This document shows positions 9,683 through 16,912 of a DNA stretch of 64,000 bases, piece by piece. A program made the position numbers and the translations under genes. The first letter of the stretch is position 1. Each line of letters begins with the position of its first letter. The stretch comes from Rhodobacterales bacterium (GTDB lineage: Bacteria; Pseudomonadota; Alphaproteobacteria; Rhodobacterales; Rhodobacteraceae): contig JAJNPS010000021.1 in assembly GCA_021155205.1 (NCBI GenBank), forward strand, positions 1 through 64,000. Reading direction: 5' to 3'. The notes below the pieces were generated by a model. It ran no database searches and had not been told where the DNA came from. It saw only the letters and a list, made by a program, of their open reading frames with translations.

Positions 9683-10558
9683 ATGGGCATCCAGTCGGTG
9701 GGGATCGTGGGCGCGGGCCAGATGGGCAACGGCATCGCGCATGTCTTTGCGCTGGCGGGCTATGACGTGCTGATGACCGACGTCGCCGAGGACAGCCTGA
9801 CCAGGGCACTGGCGGTGATCGACCGCAACATCGAACGGCAGGTGGCGCGGGGGAAAATCCCGCCGGTGGCCAAGACGGCGGCGCTGGCGCGGATCAGGAC
9901 GACGCTTAAGTTGGCGGATCTGGGCCAGTGCGACCTGATCATCGAGGCCGCGACCGAACGCGAGACGGTCAAGCAGGCGATTTTCGAAGACCTGGTGCCG
10001 CATCTGAAACCGACGACGATCCTGACGTCGAACACCTCGTCGATTTCCATCACGCGGCTGGCGTCACGGACGGACCGGCCCGAGAAATTCATGGGGTTCC
10101 ACTTCATGAACCCGGTGCCGGTGATGCAGCTGGTGGAGCTGATCCGGGGCATCGCGACGGATCAGGAGACGTGGGAGTCCTTGCATGAGGTGGTGAAGAA
10201 GCTGGGCAAGACAGCCTCCAGCTCCGAGGATTTCCCGGCCTTCATCGTCAACCGCATCCTGATGCCGATGATCAACGAGGCGGTCTATACGCTGTATGAA
10301 GGCGTGGGGTCGGTGAAGAGCATCGACGAGTCGCTGAAGCTGGGCGCCAATCACCCGATGGGGCCTTTGGAGCTGGCGGATTTCATCGGGCTGGACACCT
10401 GCCTGTCGATCATGAACGTCCTGCATGAGGGGTTGGCGGATACCAAGTACCGGCCCTGCCCCCTGCTGACGAAATATGTCGAGGCCGGCTGGCTGGGCCG
10501 GAAGACGCAGCGGGGGTTTTATGATTACCGGGGGGATGTGCCGGTGCCGACGCGGTGA
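9683..10558 (+). CDS. hbd: 3-hydroxybutyryl-CoA dehydrogenase
   Basis: The 291-aa enzyme interconverts 3-hydroxybutyryl-CoA and acetoacetyl-CoA with NAD(P). The Rossmann motif GAGQMGNGIAHV starts near residue 10. NTSSISITRLA and the catalytic-His block GFHFMNPVPVMQLVEL follow, with the C-terminal helical domain containing GPLELADFIGLDT. The length is normal for the stand-alone Hbd/PaaH type. GGGG ten bases upstream serves as the ribosome-binding site. In this family hbd usually follows etfA directly; here the DUF6473 gene is inserted in the opposite direction. Confidence 0.94.
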   Translation: MGIQSVGIVGAGQMGNGIAHVFALAGYDVLMTDVAEDSLTRALAVIDRNIERQVARGKIPPVAKTAALARIRTTLKLADLGQCDLIIEAATERETVKQAIFEDLVPHLKPTTILTSNTSSISITRLASRTDRPEKFMGFHFMNPVPVMQLVELIRGIATDQETWESLHEVVKKLGKTASSSEDFPAFIVNRILMPMINEAVYTLYEGVGSVKSIDESLKLGANHPMGPLELADFIGLDTCLSIMNVLHEGLADTKYRPCPLLTKYVEAGWLGRKTQRGFYDYRGDVPVPTR

Positions 10559-10576
10559 GGAACGATGCTGCAAGTG

Positions 10577-11176
10577 TCAGGCAACAATCACCACTTGTCC
10601 GGTCTGCGCACCCTCTACGCATTTTAGGTAGGCAAGGCCGACATCATGCGATGAGACCGGCTTATGTCCGGGGAACCACTTGCCATATCGCGGTTCAGAG
10701 ACATCCAGCATCCCCGGGCTGACCACGTTGATCCGCAGGCCACGCGGCATCTCGATGGCTGCGCTCTTCACAAATCCAGCCAGGGCGCCGTTCGCCGTTG
10801 CCGCATTGACGCCCATCCGGATCGGGTCACGGTCCAGAACTCCGCTGGTCAGCGTAAAGGACCCGCCATCTGAAATCGTGTCCAGACCGGCAAGGACAAG
10901 ATTGATCTGTCCCATCACCTTGTGCCGCAGGCCAACCATGAACATTTCCTGATCCAGAGCAGTCAGAGGGGCAAAGGTCGTATCGCCCGCACAACACACC
11001 ACCGCATCGATCTGCCCGACCTCGCGGTAAAGCTTGCGCACGGCGGCGAGATCGGCGACGTCCACCTGATGGGCCCCGCTGGTACGGCCCACAGGGATGA
11101 TGTCATGGCGCGCGCCAAGTTCGCTGCAGGCTGCCTTGCCAACATGGCCAGCCGCGCCGACCACAAGAATTCTCAT
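10577..11176 (-). CDS. Atypical short-chain dehydrogenase-like protein
   Basis: This 199-aa protein has an SDR Rossmann fold: MRILVVGAAGHVGKAA at the N-terminus, CCAGDTTF as the NAG-like motif and a C-terminal RINVVSPGMLDVSE block. The usual catalytic Tyr-x3-Lys is replaced; the region reads GVNAATANGALAGFVKSA, so the Tyr is missing while Ser (TLTSG) and a Lys remain. Related small SDRs share this loss. It could be a non-catalytic NAD(P) sensor or use another mechanism. The ATG at 11176 gives a proper Rossmann start; the frame extends 26 codons further upstream. It is eight bases downstream of the acyltransferase gene on the same strand. Confidence 0.8.
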   Translation of the reverse strand: MRILVVGAAGHVGKAACSELGARHDIIPVGRTSGAHQVDVADLAAVRKLYREVGQIDAVVCCAGDTTFAPLTALDQEMFMVGLRHKVMGQINLVLAGLDTISDGGSFTLTSGVLDRDPIRMGVNAATANGALAGFVKSAAIEMPRGLRINVVSPGMLDVSEPRYGKWFPGHKPVSSHDVGLAYLKCVEGAQTGQVVIVA

Positions 11177-11184
11177 CGCTGTAC

Positions 11185-12072
11185 CTACTTTCGACCCAAC
11201 GCCAGAGTATGCTCCCTGAGCCAGGCCAGGAACCCCCGCGGGTTGCCTTCCCATTTCTTCAACTCGTCCGCAAGGATCGGCTCACCGATCACGGGGCGGG
11301 TCGGCTTGAAGAGACACCGCTTGATCTCATAGAGCAGCAATCCCTGCCGCACCGTATCCGACACCTGGTTGGCGATCTGGAACAGGCGGGAGTTCTGGCC
11401 GGGGAAGTAGATCGGCAGGATCGTCGCCCCCGAGGATTTGACGATCTTGTGGGTGAAGACGTTCCACTCGCCCTCGACCGCCGGACCCCACCAGCCTTCG
11501 GACATGGCGACCTTGCCTGCCGGGAACAGGATGATCACCCCCCCGGCCTTCAAGTGCTTGATCGTCTCGTCCCGCATCTGCAGGCCAAGCTCGCGCGCGT
11601 TGTCCTCGTGCGGGAACGGGACCGGGATCATGAACTCCTCGACCTCGGGGATCCCGGTCAGGAGGCTGCGGGTCAGGATCCTGAAGTCGGACCGCACGCG
11701 ATTGATCATCTCGGCCAGGACCATGCCATCCACCAGCCCCGAAGGGTGGTTCGACACCACGACCAGGGGACCGGTGGCGGGGATGCGGGCAATCTCTTCG
11801 GGCGGGGTATCGATCCGGATCCCCATGTGGCGGATCGCCTTGGACCAGAAGGGCGGACCGAACGGGGCGCCGGATTTCTCGAACGACCGGATCAGCCGCA
11901 AAAGCTGCAGCTTGGCAGTCAGCCATTCGATGACGCGGATGGTCGTTGCCTTGAACGGATTGGAAAACGTGCCGGCATAGGACAGCCGGCGCATGTCGTA
12001 CTTGTGATCGGGAACACGGGCCTGCAGGGCCTGCGGGGCGGACAGGGCTTTCGGATGGGGCGTGTCCGACAT
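11185..12072 (-). CDS. Lysophospholipid acyltransferase family protein
   Basis: This 295-aa protein belongs to the PlsC-like acyltransferases. The catalytic motif is SNHPSGLVDG (a His-x5-Asp form as in the haemolysin-type subgroup), followed by a substrate block LFPAGKVAMSEGWWGP and IVKSSGATILPIYFPG. Such proteins transfer acyl groups to lysophospholipids or, in the ornithine-lipid subgroup, to lyso-ornithine lipid. The substrate here is uncertain. The ATG at 12072 was chosen because upstream codons add a segment unlike the family. It follows ptsH on the same strand after 31 bases. Confidence 0.82.
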   Translation of the reverse strand: MSDTPHPKALSAPQALQARVPDHKYDMRRLSYAGTFSNPFKATTIRVIEWLTAKLQLLRLIRSFEKSGAPFGPPFWSKAIRHMGIRIDTPPEEIARIPATGPLVVVSNHPSGLVDGMVLAEMINRVRSDFRILTRSLLTGIPEVEEFMIPVPFPHEDNARELGLQMRDETIKHLKAGGVIILFPAGKVAMSEGWWGPAVEGEWNVFTHKIVKSSGATILPIYFPGQNSRLFQIANQVSDTVRQGLLLYEIKRCLFKPTRPVIGEPILADELKKWEGNPRGFLAWLREHTLALGRK

Positions 12073-12103
12073 GTGCAGCCTTACTTCCTCTCCGGTCGGG
12101 ATG

Positions 12104-12379
12104 TCAGTGATCTTCCCCAAAACGATTGGACACCAGTGCCGCAAGCGCGTCGGCAAGAGGGCCTGCGTCCTGGCCCAACGTTTCCACGTGAATAGAGGTT
12201 CCGCGCGAGGCTGCCAACATCAAAAGACCCATGATGCTGTCCCCGGAGACGGTCATGGCGTCCTTGGTGACGCGGGCCTGGGCGTCAAACTGCTCAACCA
12301 CCTCGACAAACTTGGCCGAAGCCCGCGCATGCAGGCCCTTTTCGTTGATGATGCGCAAGGTGCGCGACACGGCTGTCAT
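12104..12379 (-). CDS. ptsH: HPr family phosphocarrier protein
   Basis: This 91-aa HPr has the active-site His17 in GLHARASAKF and a regulatory Ser48 in GDSIMGLLML, the site used by HPr kinase. No sugar permease genes are nearby, so this is the regulatory (nitrogen-type) PTS of alphaproteobacteria. Its stop-to-start arrangement with the EIIA gene overlaps by one base. The HPr kinase gene is in the same operon, supporting control by Ser phosphorylation. Confidence 0.95.
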   Translation of the reverse strand: MTAVSRTLRIINEKGLHARASAKFVEVVEQFDAQARVTKDAMTVSGDSIMGLLMLAASRGTSIHVETLGQDAGPLADALAALVSNRFGEDH

Positions 12380-12774
12380 CAGGCACCGGCACCCAGATCA
12401 AGGCTGTTGATGTATTTGCGCCCGGCATCGAGTGCGGCCGAAACAGCGTCGGCGACGGGGAGTTCGCGCGATTTGGCCAGCTTGATCAGCATCGGCAGGT
12501 TGGCACCGTAAAGGATGCGGCGGTCATCTGCGGTGCAAGCCAGAAGCGACAGGTTGGACGGCGATCCACCGAACATGTCGGTCACGACGACAACCCCGTC
12601 TCCGGTATCCACGGCATCGGCGGCGACACAGATTTCGGTCTGCTTGGCCTTGCGGTCATGGTCGTCCTCGATCGCGATGGCGCGCATGCCGTTCTGTTTG
12701 CCCACCACATGCTCTACCGCCGAGAGATACTCCCGGGCCAGCCCCCCATGCGCCACGATGACGATCCCGATCAC
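12379..12774 (-). CDS. PTS EIIA component, mannose type
   Basis: The 131-aa protein is a mannose-family EIIA domain with the phosphorylatable His9 in IVIVAHGGLA and the VVVVTDMFGGSPSNLSL motif. It receives phosphate from HPr. With no EIIB or EIIC nearby it is thought to act as a regulatory phospho-sink or signal. The start codon is GTG at 12772-12774, overlapping the rapZ stop (GTGA), so translation is coupled to rapZ. Confidence 0.92.
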   Translation of the reverse strand: MIGIVIVAHGGLAREYLSAVEHVVGKQNGMRAIAIEDDHDRKAKQTEICVAADAVDTGDGVVVVTDMFGGSPSNLSLLACTADDRRILYGANLPMLIKLAKSRELPVADAVSAALDAGRKYINSLDLGAGA

Positions 12775-13715
12775 GAACCGATCTTTCTGCTAGGCGCCAA
12801 GTTCGCCGCTGCCGCGGCATCGCCTCGCTCCAGTTCCCGGTGGCGTTTTGACACCGGCCAGCCTGCCTCGGCAAGTACATTAGCGACATTTTCTGCAACT
12901 GCAACCGACCGATGCTGCCCGCCGGTACAGCCAAACCCGATGGCCAAATAGGCTTTGCCTTCAGCAAGATGCGCCGGAAGCAGAAACAAAAGCAGGTCGA
13001 TCACCTTGCGGTGGAACTCGGCGTAGCGCGGATCGGACTTCAGGTGGTCAACGACCGCCGCATCGCGCCCGTCCAGGGGCCGCAGCGCCTCCTGCCAGTG
13101 CGGATTTCGCAGGAAACGGCAGTCGAAAATCATGTCGAGACCGCGTGGCACGCCTCGCTTGTAGCTGAAGGACTGCACCGAAACGGCCATGCGCCGCCCC
13201 TGCCCCGGATCGAACCAGCGCTCGATCTCGGCGCGCAGTTCGTGCTGGTTCAGGTCGGTCGTGTCGATCAGGTGGTCGGCGCGCACCCGGATCGCAGCCA
13301 ACAGGTCGATCTCGCGCTCCACTCCTTCGGCCGGGCTCTCGTCCGGGGCCATGGGGTGCCGACGGCGCGTTTCCGAATAGCGGTGGACCAGCACGGCGGG
13401 CGCGCAGTCCAGATAGACCACGTCCAGCGCCACGCGCGGATCGCGGGTCAGCCGGTCGATCAGTTCGATGAGGGCGCCGGAATTGAAATCGCGGTTGCGC
13501 ACGTCAAGGCCAAGCGCGATCGGGCGACCCAGCGACGGCCCCTCGACCAGCCGCGGCACCAGCGACAAGGGCAGGTTGTCGATCGCCTCATATCCCAGAT
13601 CCTCCAGCGCGCGGATCGCGGTGGTCCGACCCGCGCCCGATGGACCCGTGACCAGCACCAGATGGTGATCCTGCACGGGTCGCGGTGTCGGTGCCGGGGA
13701 AAGATCGCTGGTCAT
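12771..13715 (-). CDS. rapZ: RNase adapter RapZ
   Basis: This 314-aa protein is RapZ/YvcJ. Its N-terminal P-loop reads LVTGPSGAGRTTAIRALEDL; the invariant Walker A Lys is Arg here (CGG codon confirmed on the DNA). The C-terminal domain has the conserved IGFGCTGGQHRSVAVAE loop. In E. coli RapZ delivers the sRNA GlmZ to RNase E; in alphaproteobacteria its RNA target is not settled, but the link to PTS genes is conserved. The ATG at 13715 overlaps the hprK stop (ATGA). An alternative start nine codons upstream lies inside hprK. Confidence 0.93.
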   Translation of the reverse strand: MTSDLSPAPTPRPVQDHHLVLVTGPSGAGRTTAIRALEDLGYEAIDNLPLSLVPRLVEGPSLGRPIALGLDVRNRDFNSGALIELIDRLTRDPRVALDVVYLDCAPAVLVHRYSETRRRHPMAPDESPAEGVEREIDLLAAIRVRADHLIDTTDLNQHELRAEIERWFDPGQGRRMAVSVQSFSYKRGVPRGLDMIFDCRFLRNPHWQEALRPLDGRDAAVVDHLKSDPRYAEFHRKVIDLLLFLLPAHLAEGKAYLAIGFGCTGGQHRSVAVAENVANVLAEAGWPVSKRHRELERGDAAAAANLAPSRKIGS

Positions 13716-14152
13716 TGCTGTCGCCCGCCTGCGACGTAACACAAGAGTGAAGCGGGAAAATGGGCGCTGGGGACCCCAAAGACAAGGTCGATCACGCGAC
13801 CGTTGACGCGGATGGTCCGGCGCAGAGGCAGACGCACGGTTTCGACCCGCGCCAGATCGACGACAAGGCGCAGCGCCACACTGTCCCGCACGGGCGCCGT
13901 CAGGATGCCGACGCAGCGCGCCTCGATCAGCCCGCGCAATGCGTCAGGAGCCGAGGCGATGATCGCGGTTTCGGTGGCGGCAAGGCAGGTCTGGTCATCG
14001 GCCACCAGCCGGGCGCCATGGGCCATCAGTTGCAAGGCCAGCGCCGATTTGCCGGACCCCGCAGGCCCTATGATCATCACGCCGGCCTCGCCGATGGCTA
14101 CGGTCGTGGCGTGGACGAGGCCCGCGTCGATGGACCTGATAGGGTCGGTCAC
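13712..14152 (-). CDS. hprK: HPr kinase/phosphorylase, short form
   Basis: This 146-aa protein is only the catalytic C-terminal half of HPr kinase, as is usual in alphaproteobacteria. The P-loop GPAGSGKSALALQLM is intact, followed by LVADDQT and the C-terminal FGVPSAHFPASLL region. It phosphorylates HPr on Ser in response to nucleotides and metabolites. The GTG at 14150-14152 was chosen because it lies one base after the chvG stop and gives the family start; upstream in-frame sequence lies within chvG. Confidence 0.9.
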   Translation of the reverse strand: MTDPIRSIDAGLVHATTVAIGEAGVMIIGPAGSGKSALALQLMAHGARLVADDQTCLAATETAIIASAPDALRGLIEARCVGILTAPVRDSVALRLVVDLARVETVRLPLRRTIRVNGRVIDLVFGVPSAHFPASLLCYVAGGRQQ

Positions 14153-14153
14153 G

Positions 14154-15866
14154 TCACACCGGCAGGCCCACGACGAACCGGGCCCCAAGGGGTTCCGAGG
14201 TGAAATCGGCCTGGGTCGGGCGGATGTTTTCCGCCCAGATGACACCGCCATGCGCCTCGACGATCTGTTTGGAAATTGCCAGACCCAGCCCCGAATGGTT
14301 GCCGAAATCGCCCGACGGGCGTTCGGAATAGAACCGTTTGAAGATCTTGGTCAGCGCCTGTTCGGGGATGCCAGGGCCGGTATCCTCGATCACCACCAGC
14401 ACGCGGTTCTCGCGCCGCCGCGCCCAGACCCGGACCGCATCCCCGTCTTCACAGAACGAAATGGCGTTGGTGATCAGGTTCACGAAGACCTGCGCCAGGC
14501 GTGCCTCCAGCCCCCGGATCAGGATCGGCTCGGCCGGCAGGTCGGTGATGAAGTCGACCCCCTTTTCGGCGGCCTGCTGCGACAGGTACTGGCTGATGTT
14601 CGACAGGGTTTTCAGAAGATCAAAGGATTCCTCTTCCTCGCGCACCAGTTCGCTGTCCAGCCGCGAGGCGTTGGAAATATCGCTGACCAGGCGGTCAAGA
14701 CGGCGCACGTCATGCTCGATCACCTCAAGCAGTTTCTCGCGCTGGTCGTCTCGTTTGGCCAGCCGCAGGGTCCCGACAGCGGATCGCAGGGATGCCAGCG
14801 GGTTCTTGATTTCATGCGCCACATCCGCCGCAAACTGTTCGTTGGCGTCGATCCGGTCGTATAGCGCCGCCACCATGCCCCGCATGGCGACCGAGAGGCG
14901 ACCGATCTCATCCGGCCGTGCGGCAAGATCGGGGATGCGCACGCGCGCGGGCGCCATCTTGCGCGCATCCCGGTCGCGGCCAAGTTCGGCGGCAGCGGCA
15001 AGGTCGGACAGCGGATTGGCGATGGTCGAGGCCAGCACAAGGCTGAGGCCGATGGACACGAACAGTGCGATGACGAACATCTGCAGGACCTGTTCGCGCT
15101 CGTTGCGCACCAGCCGGTCGATCTCTCCCGCGGTGGAGGCCAGCGCCACGACGGCGACGGGCTGGCCGCCCTGCAGGATCGGTGTCGCCACAGAGAATGT
15201 TGCCCGCCCAAGACCGTCGCGACCGATGTTGACCGCGGTGTCCCCGGTCAGCGCCTTTTGAAAGCTGTCGCGGGCCAGCGCCTCGGTATCGACCTGGGGT
15301 TCCGGCCTGTCGCCCACGGTGATCGTGCCCGACACGGTTTCCCAGACGACATTCAGGAAATCGGTGATGACGGTCGAGGCTTCCTCTTCCAGCGCGGGGA
15401 TCGTGGCGGCCGCGGTGCCGACCTGGCGCGCAAGCATTTGTCCCTGTGGATTGAACAGGAACATCTCGACCCCGGTTCCCATATCGACGGCTGCAAACTG
15501 GGTTTTCAGGCCGGTCAAGCCCGGACCGGGCGTGGCCGTGGCCGGCAACGCAAGCCCTGCCTCCAGCGCATCGGCAATCAGACGCGCCTCGCGCACAAGG
15601 CCCGCCTCGCGCTGCATCACAAGACTGTCGCGGAACGGGTTCAGGAACAGCACCCCCGCCACAAGAACCAGCAAGGCCACAAGGTTGAAGATGATGATCT
15701 TTCGCGCCAGTGGCGACCGACCGCGCCCAACCATGCCAAGACGTCCGCGCGGGACGCGGTTGGCGGCGGCCTCAAGGTCGGGCGACACCCAGTCTTCGCC
15801 CAGAAGTACTTCTCCGGGCTTGGGGGTCGGACGTTCCCGCGGCGCGATGCGCGGCTTGGCGGTCAT
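14154..15866 (-). CDS. chvG: Sensor histidine kinase ChvG
   Basis: ChvG (570 aa) is the membrane sensor partner of ChvI. A cytoplasmic N-terminus of about 55 residues leads to a first TM helix (IIIFNLVALLVLVAGVLFL, 57-75), a periplasmic sensing domain (about 80-262), a second TM helix (265-283), HAMP, HisKA with His351 in AHEIKNPLASL, and an HATPase domain (GTGPG.. G1 box as DTGPGIPE and GLGLAISKQIVEAHGG). In Agrobacterium, Sinorhizobium and Caulobacter this system responds to acid or cell-envelope stress, with ExoR as a rhizobial repressor. The gene overlaps chvI by four bases. Confidence 0.95.
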   Translation of the reverse strand: MTAKPRIAPRERPTPKPGEVLLGEDWVSPDLEAAANRVPRGRLGMVGRGRSPLARKIIIFNLVALLVLVAGVLFLNPFRDSLVMQREAGLVREARLIADALEAGLALPATATPGPGLTGLKTQFAAVDMGTGVEMFLFNPQGQMLARQVGTAAATIPALEEEASTVITDFLNVVWETVSGTITVGDRPEPQVDTEALARDSFQKALTGDTAVNIGRDGLGRATFSVATPILQGGQPVAVVALASTAGEIDRLVRNEREQVLQMFVIALFVSIGLSLVLASTIANPLSDLAAAAELGRDRDARKMAPARVRIPDLAARPDEIGRLSVAMRGMVAALYDRIDANEQFAADVAHEIKNPLASLRSAVGTLRLAKRDDQREKLLEVIEHDVRRLDRLVSDISNASRLDSELVREEEESFDLLKTLSNISQYLSQQAAEKGVDFITDLPAEPILIRGLEARLAQVFVNLITNAISFCEDGDAVRVWARRRENRVLVVIEDTGPGIPEQALTKIFKRFYSERPSGDFGNHSGLGLAISKQIVEAHGGVIWAENIRPTQADFTSEPLGARFVVGLPV

Positions 15867-16564
15867 TCTTCGTTGTAGCGATAGCCGATGCCATAAAGGG
15901 TTTCGATGGCCGAAAAGTCGTCATCAGCCATCCGCATCTTCTTGCGCAGCCGCTTGATGTGGCTGTCGATGGTGCGGTCATCGACATAGACCTGATCGTC
16001 ATAGGCCACATCCATCAGCTGATCGCGGCTTTTGACGAAACCGGGGCGCTGCGCCAGCGCCTGCAACAGCAGAAACTCGGTGACGGTCAGCGACACCTCG
16101 CGGCCCTTCCAGCTGACCGAATGGCGCAAGGGGTCCATCGTCAGCGAGCCGCGTTCCATCAGCTTGTTTTCTTCGGTCGTGGCGACCTCGCCGGTTGCGA
16201 TCGCCTCTTGCCGGCGCAGAAGCGCGCGGATGCGTTCCACCAGCAGGCGCTGCGAAAAGGGTTTCTTGACGTAGTCGTCCGCGCCCATGCGCAGGCCAAG
16301 AACCTCGTCGATCTCGTCATCCTTGGAGGTCAGGAAGATCACCGGCATGCTGCTTTTCTGGCGCAGGCGCTGCAACAGGTCCATGCCGTCCATCCGGGGC
16401 ATCTTGATGTCGAGGACCGCCATGTCGGGCATGCGGCGGTTGAACGCGTCAAGCGCAGACTGGCCGTCATTATAGGTCTCGACCTCGAACCCCTCGGCCT
16501 CCAGCGTCATCGCGACGGACGTCAGAATATTGCGATCATCGTCCACAAGGGCGATCCGTGACAT
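15863..16564 (-). CDS. chvI: Response regulator ChvI
   Basis: ChvI (233 aa) is an OmpR-type regulator. The receiver has the acidic pocket VDDD (7-10), the phospho-acceptor Asp52 in VLDIKMP, a switch Thr in FLTSKDD and Lys in VKKPFS. A winged-helix DNA-binding domain ends DRTIDSHIKRLRKKM and YGIGYRYNEE. It leads the chvI-chvG-hprK-rapZ-EIIA-ptsH run, in which every junction overlaps or nearly does, and is divergent from pckA. Confidence 0.96.
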   Translation of the reverse strand: MSRIALVDDDRNILTSVAMTLEAEGFEVETYNDGQSALDAFNRRMPDMAVLDIKMPRMDGMDLLQRLRQKSSMPVIFLTSKDDEIDEVLGLRMGADDYVKKPFSQRLLVERIRALLRRQEAIATGEVATTEENKLMERGSLTMDPLRHSVSWKGREVSLTVTEFLLLQALAQRPGFVKSRDQLMDVAYDDQVYVDDRTIDSHIKRLRKKMRMADDDFSAIETLYGIGYRYNEE

Positions 16565-16733
16565 GTGCGATTACCTCTAAAGCTCGTGTGCCGTTTTCTT
16601 TTTTCCCGCAATGTCGGGTCTTGCGCCAACAGAATCAACCAAATTTCGCGAATCACCGTAAGTCCGGCGAAAAAGGCGGCAAAAATAACCCGCGGAATGA
16701 CAGATATGCCGCAGGATGGAGTTGCGGCCTCAC

Positions 16734-16747
16734 TGCTTGCGCTAACG
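16734..16747. promoter_or_regulatory. LacI-type operator-like palindrome 1 before pckA
   Basis: TGCTTGCGCTAACG matches the alphaproteobacterial LacI-family palindrome TGTTAGCGCTAACA at 11 of 14 positions as I recall it, with the central GCGC and the right half GCTAAC intact. It is repeated exactly 21 bases downstream, about two helical turns. Such sites are associated with regulators of central carbon metabolism (PckR in rhizobia, CceR in Rhodobacter). The assignment to a particular regulator is inference. Confidence 0.55.
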
Positions 16748-16754
16748 TTCGGGA

Positions 16755-16768
16755 TGGTTGCGCTAACG
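16755..16768. promoter_or_regulatory. LacI-type operator-like palindrome 2 before pckA
   Basis: TGGTTGCGCTAACG differs from site 1 only at its third base. The two share the 11-base core TTGCGCTAACG on the same face of the helix. This site is 144 bases upstream of the pckA start codon. Confidence 0.55.
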
Positions 16769-16912
16769 CAGACATTCAGTCCTTTTTTCCTCATAAATCA
16801 TTGTGATAGAACACATTCGATGGACGGCGATACGCCGTCACGCACGCACTTTCTGGCACGCTGCTGCCGTGTTCGAGTTGGTCGCAGAGATGCGGCAAAG
16901 GGAGGTTTGGAA

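Larger units (their letters stand above)
16565..16912. other. chvI/pckA divergent regulatory region
   Basis: This 348-base non-coding gap separates the chvI and pckA starts and must hold both promoters. It is AT-richer than its surroundings around 16780-16820 and contains the paired operator-like palindromes listed separately. I see no ORF with a ribosome-binding site and no convincing -35/-10 pair that I would name. Confidence 0.8.
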
